Source of the DNA: Fonticula-like sp. SCN 57-25
Taxonomy: Eukaryota > Nucleariida > Rotosphaerida
NCBI GenBank assembly: GCA_001724245.1
Contig: MEDX01000030.1
Span: forward strand, 1-39,807
DNA length: 39,807 nt
Direction: 5' to 3'
Shown here: positions 1 through 12,307 of the stretch, one piece after another
Layout: each line of letters starts with the position of its first letter
Numbering within the stretch: position 1 is the first letter of the stretch
Program-made: the position numbers and the translations under genes
Notes under the pieces: model-generated
Told to the model about the DNA's origin: nothing
The model's database searches: none
What the model saw: the letters and a program-made list of their open reading frames with translations, nothing else

Positions 1-3000
1 CCCGAGCACGAAGTCAATGCCCTCAAGCTGCTCAACATGGGCTTTCAAACATTCTCGACGGCCGACAAGAACGTTCTTGCGCACAATTTCATGCGGCTCG
101 GTTTTGTACAAGCCTCGGTGCGCGCTCTCGAACTCGGCCTCGGAACCATCGATTCGGTCGACAAGCACGGTGACACTCCGCTTCACATTGCCGTCGCGAA
201 CGAGGACACGGCCGGCGTGCTGGCGCTCCTCCGCTTCCTTACCATGCAGTCGCTCCACATCAAAAACTCGTCGGGGGTGACGGCGCGCAACGCCATTCTT
301 GCGTCCAAGAAGGCGCGCAGCACGCTTTCTACGATTGAAAAGACGTTGCAGGAGCGGGAGGCGAACGAGCAGGAGCTCAAGAAGCAGGCTGCGGCCGCGG
401 CGGCCGCGACGTCCAAGGCAAAGAAGGAGAAGGCGCTTGAGCTGGATGACGCCGAGGAAGACTTGAAAAAGCTTACCCAAGCGGCGCGCGTCAAGCGCAT
501 CGAGCAGCTGCTTTCCACGCTCTCTGGCAAGCCCGTAGATGCGCCCCTCCCCTTTGAGGTCCGCGGTCAGCCCGCCGAAAAGGCGCGCGACGCGCCGGGC
601 GCCCCACAGAGCTTGCCGTCGCTGACCAAGTTTGACCGCGGCATCAATGACCAGCTTGTTCGGAACGCTGATTTGGAGAACGCGCCGTGGACGGTGATGA
701 TGCCTCGATGCGTGTGGCAGCTGCACATGAAGATGCACGTCGGCCTGCGCCAGCCCATCATCAGCACGCTGACGCGCCTCGCGGCCGGCCAGTGGAACGC
801 CCAGCAGGACCGTTTGCTGGATCCACTCGATGAGCACTTTAAGGGCGTGCGGCTCTACCGGACGCCCGTGGTCCAGGACGTTGACCTCATCTGGGAGGTG
901 CTCGTGCGTTACCTGCCCGACCGCCACGCGTACAGCGACACAATCGTGGCGTGGGGCATTGCGCCCTCGGACCCCTCGTATCTGGAAAACCACCTTGCGT
1001 GGGCCGCGCATACGATTGGGCGCCGCTCGCCGCTCGCGCGCAGCATGAAGCTGAGCACGCTCGCATCGTACGACCTGTCGTCGTCGCTGACTGTGTTTAC
1101 GCCTCGCGTGTACAAGCCGAGCGACTTTGTGGACGGCTCGCTGCCCGACACGATCAAGGTCTACTATCCGATTGGCGACGGGCGCTACGCTCACCCGCGG
1201 ATGCTCCCAATGTACAACGTGGACAAGGCGTTTGTGCGCTCGTTCCTGGAAGGACTTGTGAATGTCGACTTTCCTATCTGCTTGTCAGAGGATGCCGACG
1301 TGTTCCCCACGGGCGGCGACTCGTCCGCCATCATCCTTCTCGGCCGTTCGGGCACCGGTAAGACGACCGTCACGATTGAACACATGTGGCGCGAGTACTG
1401 CCAGCACTGGTCGCCCGTCGGCAGCCGCATCGAGCGCGTCAGCCGTTCTGGCGCGCGTGGCCCGTTGCACCAGGTGTTTATCACGGCCAACCCGATCCTG
1501 CGCTCCGAGGTCCGCAAGTCGTTCCGCTCGCTTCAACGCGGCGCGGGCTTCAAGGTGCCAAAGGACGACTCGCACGCCATCACGGACCTGCGCTACGTGC
1601 CCGACGCGGCGTTCCCGCTCTTCCTCACGGCGCGCGAATGGCTCCTGCTCGTTGACGGCACGCTGACAAAGCCCTTTTTCACGGCCGCCGAGCGCACCGC
1701 TAGCGCTCACTCGAACACCTGGCACGAGGAGCGCCGCATGCTTTTCGAGATCCCGGACCTCGAGGTGGATGGTGGCGATGATGACGCGGAAGAAGCCGGC
1801 GCTGACGGCGCACAGGGGGCGGCGGGCGCGCAGGCTGGCGGCGGCGCGCGGCCGCGTCGCGAGGTCAATTACAGCTACTTTGCTGACGTGATGTGGCCGC
1901 GGCTCAACTCGGCCGGGCAGTACCCGTACCACCCGTCGCTCGTGTTCACCGAGATCTTTTCGTTCATCAAGGGGTCTGCCGAGAGCATGGAGCTGCCGCA
2001 AGGCCGCCTCCGCCTCGCAGACTACACGCAGATGGGCAAGAAGCGGAGCCCCAACTTTGCCGGCAACCGCGACCTCATTTACGAGATCTACCTCAAGTAT
2101 GAAAAGCTAAAGACGGAGCTGCACTGCTTTGACATTATGGACGCTGTGTTTTACATTTACCGCCAGCTCAAGGAGTCGGAAACGGGCTACGTCGGCGTGC
2201 CTGTCCACGCCATGTACCACGACGAGGTGCAAGACTTTACCCAGGCGGAGCTCATGCTCGGCTTTCTGGTCTCGTCCGACATCAACGGCATCTTTTGCTC
2301 GGGCGACACGTCGCAGACCATCGCGCGCGGCATCTCGTTCCGGTTCGCCGACCTGCGCTCCCTCTTCCACCTGCAGCAGGACATTCAAAAGGTGGTTGTC
2401 GCAAAGCACCGCCACCAGCTGCCGCCCTTTTCGGTCCCCAAGATCTGCAACCTGACCATTAACTACCGCACGCACTCGCGCATTCTGCAGGCGGCCTCGT
2501 CGGTCGTTGATATGCTGCACGCGCACTTTCCGTACGCGGTGGACAAGATGGAGCCCGACGTCGGCTGCTTTGACGGCCCCATCCCGGTCCTCTTTGAGAC
2601 GAACTCGCCCAGCGAGCTCGCCCTCCTCATGCACGGCGACAACCTGGCGGCTGAGGGCGTCACCGTCGAGCTCGACATGGGCGCCCAGCAGGTCGTCATT
2701 GTGCGCTCGCACGAGGCCAAGCTGCGCCTGCCCGACGACCTCCGCTCGGCGCTCGTCCTGACCGTCTTTGAGTGCAAGGGCCTCGAGTTTGACGACGTCT
2801 TTTTGTACAACTTTTTCTCGGACTCGCCCGCCGGCAACGAGTGGCGCGTCGTCACGTCGTACCTCGAAAAGGAAAAGTCGCGGTTGGTGCGCCAGGGCAT
2901 GACGCCGCTCCGCACGTCACAGCGGCAGCACGCGCGCCCGCTAAAGTTTGACGAGCGCGCGCACGCTTTGCTCGGCGAGGAGCTTAAGCAGCTCTACACC

Positions 3001-6000
3001 GCCATGACGCGTGCTCGCCGCCGCCTCTTTTTCTTTGACGAAAACGAGGAGAAGCGACTCCCGATGTTTGACTTTTTCCACCGGACGCAGCTCGCAAACG
3101 TCGTCAGCAGCGCGGTGCTGCGCGGCAGCTCGGTGCAGGTGGACGTGCTTGGGCTCATCTTGCCGTCGTCGCGCGACGAGTGGGCCGCGCGCGGCGACAT
3201 GCTGTTTGAGAACGGCGTCTTTAGCGTCGCCGCCGAGTGCTACCGCAAGAGCGGCGACCGCGAGTCGCTGCGCGTCGCGTCGGCATTTGCATCGGCCATG
3301 GCGGCAAAGCGGCTGCCGGCAGGGCAGGAGCGCCGCGACCTCTTTTTGGCGGCCGCCGACGGCTTTTTGCGGTCGCAGCGGTACGCCGACGCGAGCAGGT
3401 GCCTCTATTCGGCGGGGCAGTACACGAGCGCCGCCGAGCTGTTTATGATGCTCGAGCTGCCCCTCGAAGTCGCTCGCTGCTTTGAAAAGAGCGGCGATCG
3501 CCTTCAGGCGGCAGAGTATTTCGTCAAGGCGGGCAAGATCAACCGCGCGCTGCAGCTCTACCGCGACATGGGACACCACCACCGCTGCCTGCCGCTCATC
3601 GACAAGTACGCAATTACCATTTATTGAAAATGTTCAAGGGCTAACTGAGGGGATAGGCACCCGGATCTGAAGCTGACGGCGGCCGTCCGGAACGCGTACG
3701 CCATGCGGGCAGCGCTCTACTTTCACAAGGCGGGCAATGTTGAGGGCCTCCAGGATGCCATTACGCACGCGGACGACCTCGATTCGATCACAGCTTTCCT
3801 GCAGAAGTACAAGTACAACGAGGTGCGTGTCTGGTCAAATAGATCGAATGCGAAACTAACGATCTTTCTGTATCTTTCTCTAGCACTTGGCTGCTGTTCT
3901 CAACTCGCGCGGGCGAGTGACGGAGGCCGCCATGCTTCTTGTCGAGTCTGGCAGGTACGCCGACGCCGGCCTCCTGCTTCAGTCCAAGGGAGGCTTTGAC
4001 GCGACCGTGCTGCGGTACTTTGAGCGCAACGCAGAGTCGTCGGACGGCGCAGAGGCCGAGCTGTACTTTAGCAAGGCGCTCGACGCGGTGCGCGCGCTCG
4101 GCGCAAAGGGCGAGTACGACGCGGCGCGGCTCAAAATCTTTATTGCCGCGGCGGCCGCCGAGCGTGATCAGGACATGCCGAAGCTGCGCAAGGAGGCCAC
4201 GGCGTTTTTCAGCCAGCGCCAGTCTGCGTTCGGCATGGCGGCGGTCGAGCTGCTCAATATCCAGGCCGATGACGCCGCTCTGGTTGGAAAGCACGCGCTA
4301 CAAGGTATGTCCCATTGAATATTGCTTGAGTTGTGGCATGATTTTTTTTCTATGGATTGTCGCTTGATTTATCATGTATATTCTGGGCTCATTCAACTAT
4401 CATAGCACTCGCTCGCTCTCGCGACGCGGCCAAGCTGCTTCGCGCGCTGATCCACTATGCGAGCATTCCGCCGTCCCGCATCGACGACTCCCAAATCACT
4501 GACGAGGCCGAAAAGTACTGCGGCCTGCTCGTGCAGACGACGCGTGCGTCGGCCGTCCGCCTCATGGACAAGCTGAACGTTCGCATGCTTCGCATGAAGG
4601 CGGCCGGCGAGGAAAGCCTCCTTTCAAAGGCGCGCAATAGCGACAAGGTGCGTTGGAATACATCTGTTCACGAATCTGATATATGTTTTTCAGCTTTTGA
4701 TCTCGCTGGATGTTGGCGTCAAGCTGATGGGCCGCTCGCTCATGCTGACTGTCGACGAGCTTGTACACGCCGTCCTTTCTGGCCTGTCTAATCAGACGCC
4801 GCTCGCCGACGTCGTGCAGGCCGCCAGCGCCGCCCTGTACGCGCAGTACATCCACACGAGCTTTGTGCCGTACTATCAAACCCCGTCGGATGTCGCGCAG
4901 CCGTCCAATGACGCGCAGACTGCCGCCGCGCTCGACCGCCTGGTGGCGCAGCCCGGTGCGATGCCGTTGCCGGCGTCGGTCCGCCATGCGCTCAGCGTGC
5001 GCGCCCTGTCGGCCTGGCTCAGCCCGGCGACCGAGACGCACGCGCAGACGTACAGCGACATTGTCGCGGTGCGGCGGCGTCTCGCGCATGCCAACGAAAT
5101 GTGGCGGCTCCCGGCGCTGCTCCACCGACAGGGCCGCCAGTTTGGCATCCTCCCGGCGCAGCTTCCGCCCGTCCAAGGTACGCATTTTCGAGGTTTTGAA
5201 TGTTATATCTAAAGATTTATGTGCTTGTTTTAGTGCGGACGCTGCGCCCCAAGCCGACTGTTGTTGTGCGCCGCCACCGCGCCGGCTTTGTGCGCGTTCG
5301 CGCGTCGCCGCAGCGCACCGCGGCCGAGATTCTGTTCCGGCGCCGCGTTGGCCTTGGGAGCGACAGCGAGGATAGCGACGAAGAGTACGACATTCATGCG
5401 CCCGACGCCGACCCGCTGTCGTACCTCGAGACGCTTATTGAGGACCCCAACGCGCCCGACGAGTACGACGTGACGTACGAGTACCCGCCCGCGCGCGTCG
5501 AACCTGCGCTGCCCAGCGGTCTCTTCTGGCACGGCCGGCGCGCCGTGACGGTGCACCACCTGCTGCAGTACCCGCGGTGGCGCGGCGACGCGCCCGTCAC
5601 GGTCGCACAGGCGCTGTCGGCGGCAGCCCATCGCGCGGCGGCCGACGGTTCGGCTGCGGCAATCCCGCTGCTCCGCGTGGCCGCCACCACCCTGCTGTGC
5701 TACATCAGCAACATGAACGACGTGTATCTCCCGCAGTCGCTGCTCGACCTCACACGCGAGTTTGACGTGGCGCCGCCGCCGTCGCTCGTCGTGGGCGCCA
5801 TGGCACGCCAGGATAGCCTTATGCAGGTGCTGCGCGCGCTCGTGGACGCGTTCGTACGCGTCGGTGCGACGGTCAGGTCTGGAGAGTGGCGCGCGCCGTT
5901 CATCGCGCTCACGGCAGTTTTGCTCGTCAATCACTTTGTAAACGACCTCTTTGACGCTGAGCAGGCGACCAGTCTGCGCGCCATTCTCGTCCACGTGGGT

Positions 6001-7206
6001 AGTGTCCCTCAGGTGCGCCGGTTTCTTACAATTTTCTTGCTTCAACTGACAAATTTTCTCTTTCTTTGTTGGTGTACAGCGCGCCTTTTCCAATGTGACG
6101 CGCTTCACGGACGCCCTGCCGCAGCTCCCGTCCGCCGAGCCGCTTGGCCACGTGGCTGTCAGCGGCGGTCGCTACGTTCTCCAAAAGGCCGGGGCTGTCC
6201 TCAAAATGTGCGTCTCTTTGTTCTTTATATGGTGTTGCTGACTGTAACAAAGGCCGCACTTTGCTCCGTTGGAAGGCAAACTGCCCAAGCCTGAAATCAC
6301 CGCTTCGCCGTCTTTGCCGCCCGTCGAGCCCGAGGAAGCGAGCCATCTGCTCCACTGTGTCCTGTACATGCAGCACCGCTTCCGCAACCGCCGCCGCCGC
6401 CGCGCCGTTGCCGTCATTGAGCGCCTCGTTCGCCGCTGGCTCGCCCGCCGCGCGTCTGCTCGCCAGCAGGCGCTAGCCGTTCTCGGTGACGGCCAGCCGT
6501 CGCTTCTCGAGCGCCGTGTGCTCTTTTTGCTTGTGCCCGGCGACGCGCGCGCGTGCGAGTACTGCAAGGTGTCGCTCAATGAGACAACATACAGTCAGCA
6601 CTTTAGCACGATGAGCCACGCGCTCAAGGCAATGAACGCCAAGACGTACGCCGAGGCGTACCTCTACAGCGTGTCGCCGACGCTCGAGGCGCTCGACCAG
6701 GTGAGCGAGATGATCAAGGAGGCGGCGCTGATTGGCGAGGCGGAGGCGCCGCAGAGCGTCAAGCTGCTCAATGACGTCAGCGCGAGCCGCTCGGCGATTT
6801 GGGAACAGGTGGAGGCCGTCGAGAGGGACCCAAAGGCAAACTGGACGTTTACCGACGAGCTGCAGAAGCAGATCAATGCCGCGTCACAGCTGCTTGCAAA
6901 GGCCGAGCGGTGGATCGACGACATGCGCGCGCTCGCTGCACGCAAGGCTGCTCCGTACGCGCTTCACTCACTTTTTCATGTGGTTTCTCATCTAAACATC
7001 TTTGCTTTTCTAGGGTGACGGACGACCGCGAGGTGACCGAGGTCATTGAGGATGTCGGGTGGTCGCTCAAGCGGGCGGGAACGGCGTCGCAGCAGCGCAG
7101 GCGCAGAAGGCAGCGCCGCGCAGAGTCGGCGACGGCAAAGGTCGCCGATGCTGCGGCCGCGTTCGCTGCGGCTGCCGCTGGCGGTGCAAACCAGCCTGCA
7201 AAGTGA
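1..7206 (+). CDS. TRANK1-like ankyrin/UvrD-family SF1 helicase protein, 5' partial
   Basis: Exons by splice/frame continuity: <1-3605, 3657-3822, 3884-4304, 4406-4647, 4694-5177, 5234-6012, 6080-6207, 6253-6954, 7014-7206; 2239 residues remain. The frame is open from base 1, so the true start lies upstream. An ankyrin repeat (HGDTPLHIA, about residues 58-90) and a coiled, Lys/Glu-rich stretch precede a full SF1 motor. Visible motor parts are Walker A GRSGTGKTT (about 447-456), motif II YHDEVQD (739-745), motif III GDTSQ (from 768), NYRT (821), ECKGLEF (924) and QLYTAMTRARR (997). After it come TPR-like helical repeats (from about 1060) and an Arg-rich helix vaguely like an IQ motif near residue 1985. 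This order matches vertebrate TRANK1 (TPR and ankyrin repeat-containing protein 1) and its fungal/protist relatives. Nucleic-acid remodelling is inferred from the motor; the cellular role is not known to me. Confidence 0.87.
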
Positions 7207-7391
7207 TGTTGTAGTGATATGAGTCAATAGTGCAATGTATAGTGGTAAGAATGGTCAAATTCGACATTTATCATAGCTGGAACGCCCTTTGCAATTGCCA
7301 CCATTTCGCATGCAGCATCGCTGCGCGGCCATAGCTGAATACGGTGACATGGGATCTATATGGATCTGTGTCTATCACAACATTGGCGGTG

Positions 7392-7397
7392 TTTATT
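7392..7397 (-). terminator. Possible polyadenylation signal AATAAA for the PHD gene
   Basis: AATAAA on the minus strand, about 75 nt downstream of the PHD gene stop, in the short gap between two convergent genes. Confidence 0.4.
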
Positions 7398-7471
7398 CAT
7401 AAACAGCTCAATAGAAGAAGGAAAAGGGGAAACAGCAGAGAGAACAGTGAAAGTACATAAGAATGTGAATG

Positions 7472-8828
7472 TTATTGCGCGATCGTTGCAGTTGGCGACG
7501 GCGACGGCGATGCGGCCAATGACTCGCTCGATCTCCCCCGACTCGAGTACGACTGCTGAAACTTGACGACGCGGCCTTCCAGCTCCGCTATCCGCTGCAA
7601 ACATTCCGACTCGCTTCCCGTCGGCGTCTTGCTCCGCTCATTCTCTTCAAACTCGTCATACTGGCGGCCGCCCTGCGTCAAATCGCGCCGACTCCTGCGA
7701 AGGTACTGCAGCATTGCCCGGGTCCGCTTGAGCATGTCCGCTACCGTCATGTCCTTGTGGAACGCGCGGCCGCGACTCGACGTCCGCCGCGTGTCGCGAC
7801 GGAAAACAGCACGCTCAGCCGCCGGAGATCCGTCCGGGGACTCGTCCTGCGAATACCCGCCATCGTCATAGCGACGGCCACGTGGTGAAAAGTCGTCGGG
7901 GGCATCGTCGGTGGCATCGCGTGCGCGGCGCGAGCTCTCCTTACGGGATCGGTCGCGCGACGCCGACCCGCCGGACGCCGAAGCAAAGGAGGGCGACGGC
8001 GCCAAGGAGTCCTGGGCGCGGCCATCATCCCGCCGGGATTTCCCATTGACGGCGGCCGAAAAGGAGGGCGTCGACGGCATGCTCGATGCGACGCCGGCGC
8101 CATTGACAGCGCGACGCGAGGAAGAGGCCGCGGCAGAGTCGCCACCGGCAAGCTCGGCAGATTCGGGCGCCAGCATCCCGGCTTCGAGCTTGACGGAAGA
8201 AACATCGGGGTCGGTGATCTCGGAAATCAGGCTATTCATCGTGGTGCGCTTCTTGGGAGTAGGCTGCAGGGGAAAATCGCGCAAGCACGCACATGGTGAG
8301 CAAAACGAAAAAGAAAAGGAAAGAAAGGCGAGCGGCCGTACCTCGGAGAGCCCAGCTGCGGAAGCCTGCCGCTTTTTAAGACTAAAAAAGCAGGGACAAA
8401 AGGTTGGCGCGAAAATCATTGTGGTGAAAATGGAGCACGTACTTTGCCAATAGCCTCTCGTGGTTTTGTGGGGCGCATAGCTCGCACAAATACTCGTTCG
8501 GGAGTCGACTCGGGTTCAGCTGCATGCACGGGACATGCTGCCAGACGTCGCATTTGTCGCACTGCACCATCATGACATCGAGATTGACCGCTATTCAAAC
8601 ACGAAAAAGAGTCAGCCTTCCGGCGCCAAGGCAACTAATTCTGCGCACCTTGCTTCTTGCATACACACCGCGTGACGTCCTCTTGCGGCTGATCCTTCCG
8701 CGATGCTGACGGCCGAGGGCGCCTGCTCCGGCTACCCGACCTCGTGTCGTCGGCTGCGATGGCAAGGGAACGAAAAAGGGACAGAAATGATTAGCGGCAA
8801 CAGCCTAATACGCTCTCAACGTACCCAT
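7472..8828 (-). CDS. PHD-finger protein, Cti6/Cph-like
   Basis: Exons on the minus strand: 8825-8828, 8649-8753, 8443-8590, 8342-8381, 7472-8263; 362 residues. The first exon is only ATG plus one base, and it joins an in-frame exon that would otherwise lack a start. The PHD zinc finger (C4HC3) uses C31, C33, C47, C50, H55, C58, C72, C75. After it come a short basic KKRTTMNS motif, a long low-complexity Ser/Arg-rich region and a helical MLKRTRAMLQYLRRS segment. That order resembles fungal Cti6/Cph PHD subunits of Rpd3L/Clr6-type deacetylase complexes, in which the finger reads histone H3 tails. The assignment to that complex is inference; the finger itself is clear. The tiny first exon is the least certain part of the model. 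Confidence 0.8.
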
Positions 8829-9615
8829 AAAGTCTCAAAAAACGCTCTCGCTCAATAAGAGGGCACAAAAGCAAATGACGGAAAGGCAATCACGATTCCG
8901 AAAGTGGGTCAGCGTGAATGCCGCGCGTGATCACACAGGAGCAGAAAGACAACACAACAACAAGCGAGAGCAAAGACCGCTCGTCAACACACTCTGCGAC
9001 ACTCACGTGCACACGACGCCGCTTATCTCACCGCGTCGTCCGGCCGATTCGCGCAGTGTTCCCCTCTAGAGGCAGCGCCAAACACACAAGTGCACTCGGT
9101 GCTCAGCCGGACACAAAAGAGCAAGGAGTTCGAATGACCAATCGGAAACGCCCGTGCAAAGTGGATTGTTTCAAATCAGGCAGTTGGATCAGTTGTGACA
9201 GCCCTGCGACATGGCGGCAACGCAAGGTTCGAGCGGCAACAGAGAAGAAGGCGCATAAACAGCAGAGTGTTTCTGTGGCAAGCAGACGTACTTGTGGTCT
9301 GGTAGCAATGTATACTGTGCTCATATATTTATTTTGAAAGTGACCTACATCAATTCCAATGCAGACCGAACGATAGCACATATCTGCGTGTCTTTGCAGG
9401 GGTTGACGCCAAGGCCGACACTCGAGTCACCAGCCAAATAAAGCAGCATTTGGCTGGAAATACCACAATGCGGGAAAGGAGGCACTGGAAGATACTGGCC
9501 AAGCGATCGTGTGAGCATCCTGTCTGGCGGCGGCGTCATTCAAGCTCCCTTGATGCCTATTGGCCGAGAGCCCGATTGATGCATTCGGATTGGTCGCCTC
9601 GCGTCGCTGCCCTCC
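8829..9615. other. Intergenic region, divergent promoter of the PHD and DUF4604 genes
   Basis: 787 bp between divergent starts. ORFs here are short, with no recognisable domain on either strand, and I see no tRNA- or snRNA-like sequence. One CACGTG box lies at 9004-9009. It is much longer than the other divergent spacers in the window (57-221 bp), so an unannotated non-coding transcript cannot be excluded. Confidence 0.5.
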
Positions 9616-10134
9616 ATGGCGGAGAAGAAGTCCAACTATCAGTTCCGGCAGAACCTGCAAATGGTGATGCCGGTGCCTGACTTTCTCAAGAAAGTCACGG
9701 GAGCGATGAAGGAAGAAAAGCGCGAAGTCGATGAAGAACGCGCTGCGCGGATCGCTGCGCTCCGCGAGCAGGGAGAGCAGGATGACGAGGCACCGCAGGT
9801 TGTGGTGCTAAAGTCGGGCGATCTCACCGAGGAAGAAGCCGCGGCTCTTTCAAAGCAAGGGTACAAGGAAACGAATACTTTGAAGCCCGCCTTTGGAAAC
9901 CGATCCCTGAAGGCGCGCAAAGACGGGAAAAAGGGCGACGACGTCGTCTATCAGCCTCCGCCATCAAGTGGCAGCAGCGGATCAGGACTGAATGCATCTA
10001 CCAAGACCGCAAGCATCGGCGCCCCGCGGCCGGCGAAGCGCGCGGCAGATACTGAAGGCGATGCCCAGAAGGGCGACCGCAAGAAGCTGCAGGTGAAGAA
10101 CAAGGCCGTGCTTTCCTTTGCTGACGATATGTGA
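9616..10134 (+). CDS. DUF4604 / KIAA1143-like protein
   Basis: Single exon, 172 residues. The ends and centre match the KIAA1143/DUF4604 family: an N-terminal NYQFRQN motif followed by a VPDFLKKV segment, a central acidic region leading to PQVVVLKSGDLTEEE, then a GLNAST motif, and a C-terminus ending in KAVLSFADDM. The family is small, charged and largely disordered. Its molecular role is not established to my knowledge, although nuclear location is commonly assumed from composition. The start is the first in-frame ATG and gives the expected N-terminus. An AATAAA follows the stop by about 44 nt. Confidence 0.85.
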   Translation: MAEKKSNYQFRQNLQMVMPVPDFLKKVTGAMKEEKREVDEERAARIAALREQGEQDDEAPQVVVLKSGDLTEEEAAALSKQGYKETNTLKPAFGNRSLKARKDGKKGDDVVYQPPPSSGSSGSGLNASTKTASIGAPRPAKRAADTEGDAQKGDRKKLQVKNKAVLSFADDM

Positions 10135-10470
10135 GGAGGAGAATTGCGTGTATTTTGTTGTACTATAGTCTTGTTTTAATAAATGGCAATAATATTGAGC
10201 CTAATGTGTCTACTGTTTACTGTGTACACTGTTCATGAATGCGCCTACATTTCAACAACGAAACGCTCGTTTCCCTTCAGTTTTGCCGCGAATCAGTGAA
10301 ATCAGACGATCAGATACAATCAGAACTGGAGCTGTTACCTGCAAGCATGTCGGTACGTAGGTAGCGCAGCGGGAGCGGCCGCTAACCCCACGCAGGACCG
10401 GCGGCTTAATACATACCAGAGGCCTCGAGCGGTTGTGTCGAAAATGCGGCACGCGTGGCTAGAGCCAGCC
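10135..10470. other. Intergenic region upstream of APC13
   Basis: 336 bp between two genes on the same strand. Apart from the AATAAA noted separately, I see no coding or structural feature. Confidence 0.5.
10178..10183 (+). terminator. Possible polyadenylation signal AATAAA
   Basis: AATAAA in an AT-rich stretch 44 nt after the DUF4604 stop codon. This is a typical distance and setting for a eukaryotic poly(A) signal. Confidence 0.5.
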
Positions 10471-10780
10471 ATGTCGCCTCGTACGTCTCATTGCTGTGTC
10501 CTTGCTCCGCTCACGTTGATGCAGCGGATTTCGTCGTGGTGGATCCGGACGAGCAGCTCCCCGTCAAGAACGACGGTACCAACTCGTTCCTCCTTTGAAT
10601 GTGTCTAACTATTGCGTTTTTGTAGATTTGACGCTCAAATTTGGCGAGCGGCCGGTGGAGCCCGAGACGTGGAAGGATCTCGCGCTGGACAACTATGCTG
10701 CCCCGCCCAACGAGAGCATACCGCGCATGCCCGAGCTGTACAACAAATTCGATCTCCAGTCGGCCCTTCGTATTCTATAA
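10471..10780 (+). CDS. APC13: Anaphase-promoting complex subunit APC13 (Swm1)
   Basis: Exons 10471-10480, 10525-10575 and 10626-10780; 71 residues. Two introns of 44 and 50 nt are needed to reach the start. The joined protein shows the APC13 signature in order: a hydrophobic/acidic stretch before DEQLPVKNDDLTL (compare the DKLPYEDVAIP region of the human protein), then WKDLALDN (compare human WTDLALQYL). APC13 is a small, mostly unstructured subunit that binds along the TPR lobe of the APC/C ubiquitin ligase and stabilises it. Length is close to human APC13 (74 residues). The second donor (GTACC) is one of the few in the window that departs from GTRCG. Confidence 0.85.
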
Positions 10781-10860
10781 TAGTATATATATCATTCATT
10801 CTAATTGTACATCATGTATCAAAATAATAGCCAAACATTTATAATACTGCACCAACGCCG

Positions 10861-12250
10861 CTACTGCAGCAGATCATCGGTAAGGCTCTTCCCGGGCTTG
10901 GGCGTTGCGGTAGGCGCACTCGACGGCGTCGCGCCCGCAGACTTCACCGGCGTCGACAGCGCCGAGCGCGGTACAATCCTCGGCGTCGTGCTGTAGCTCG
11001 CGCGCAGCTGCGAGTCGCCCCGGAACGATGGGCTCATCCTCACGAACGGCGACGAACCACCCACCCGCGCCAGCAGCGGCGACGCGGCGCCATGCGCACT
11101 CCTAAGCGGCGTCGCGGCGCGTTTCCTTAGCCGCTTTGTCGCGTCGTCGGACAGTTTCTGCGCAATCTTGTCCCGCTCGGTCTCCGCCGGCAGCTTGTAG
11201 ATAAAGTCGTTCGGGCGGGGCGTCATGGACGGGTCGAGCGCCAGCGGCGTCCCTTCAATGTCGCCCCACGTCATCATCGGCGTCGCGTCCACGCCGGGCA
11301 CCAGAGTCGGCGTCCCGGGGACGTAGCTGCGCAGCGAGTCGTCGCGCGTCGGGGAGGCGCCGCGAATGTGGCCGTAGGGCGTCATCTACGCAGACGTGTC
11401 AGCAAACAAAACACTCCCAAAAAGAACCGCAAACAAAGAGGAAAGACGTACTGATGCGGGAATATCGTTGCGCAATACGCCTGATTGGCCGAGCATGTGG
11501 TAAACGCTGCTGGGCTGCGCGGGCTCCGCCTCCTTGGCAGCCGGCGCCGCGAAGCGCGTGTTCTCGTACTTTGCGATCGGCTGCTCGTCCCGCGCCTTGA
11601 TTTGCTCGGAAAGCGTCATGGGCGCGCCGTCCACCGGGTACATGAGCAGATTCCGCGTCTTGTGAGGCCATGAAAGTACCTGGCCTTTCTCCTCCGCGGC
11701 AAGTAACCTGAGACAACGTGTCAGCACGCGTTGGAAGACTCTAATGTCGTACCTCGTCTCAGTTTCGTATAACCAGGGAAACTTTTTCCTGTGAAGGGCA
11801 TTCAGGCGCTCCTGTAGGTCGTCAAAGGACGCATTGTCCTCGCTTGTGTATGTATTAAGAAACGCGTCGACCGACATGTTTGTGTGGATGCCGCTCCCGG
11901 GCGGAGGCGGAGCTAGCACTGAAACCATGTGAGCACGATGATATCAAGTATAGGGTCAACGCACTTTGCCCCGCAGCTTCTCTTTTCGTCGGAGGCGTCT
12001 CGCCTCCCGTTTGCCGAGGCGTCGGCCATGACATCGGTAGGTTTTGCGGCGTCCGCGCAAGCGCAAGCATCGGGTTCTGCAGCGCCTCCAAATACGCGCG
12101 CTGCGCCTTGAGCCTGGGAAGATGAGGGAAGAAATCGCGCTGGATGATATACTCGAGCGCCGACGTGAACGCGTCCTCTTCGAGCACCACTCGCCCCCTG
12201 CTAGTGGGGGGCCCTGGCAGCGCTGCCTTGGACCCGCTCGCTGACGACAT
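10861..12250 (-). CDS. ESS2: Splicing factor ESS2 (DGCR14/Bis1 family)
   Basis: Exons 11965-12250, 11753-11918, 11452-11707, 10861-11385; 410 residues. Family signatures are present in order. Near the N-terminus is LEEDAFTSALEYIIQRDFFP followed by LPRLKAQRAYLEAL. In the middle is MSVDAFLNTYTSEDNASF, the typical 'SLDAFLNKYTSEDN' block. In the last exon is MTWGDIEGTPLALDP followed by MTPRP. ESS2 is a nuclear protein associated with the spliceosomal C complex. The N-terminal exon starts 57 bp from the SMU1 start on the other strand, so the two splicing genes probably share a promoter. Introns are 46, 45 and 66 nt. The C-terminal 100 residues are low-complexity Ser/Pro/Thr-rich, as is usual in the family. 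Confidence 0.92.
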
Positions 12251-12307
12251 CACCACGACCGGCGCTAAATGGAAATGTTGACGGTAACGCTGACACATCT
12301 TTTCATC

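Noticed and set aside
1285-2001. 238-residue minus-strand ORF
   Set aside because: Opposite the helicase Walker A region; no domain of its own.
8918-9337. 139-residue plus-strand ORF in the long spacer
   Set aside because: No recognisable domain, skewed composition, overlaps other random ORFs; nothing supports coding.
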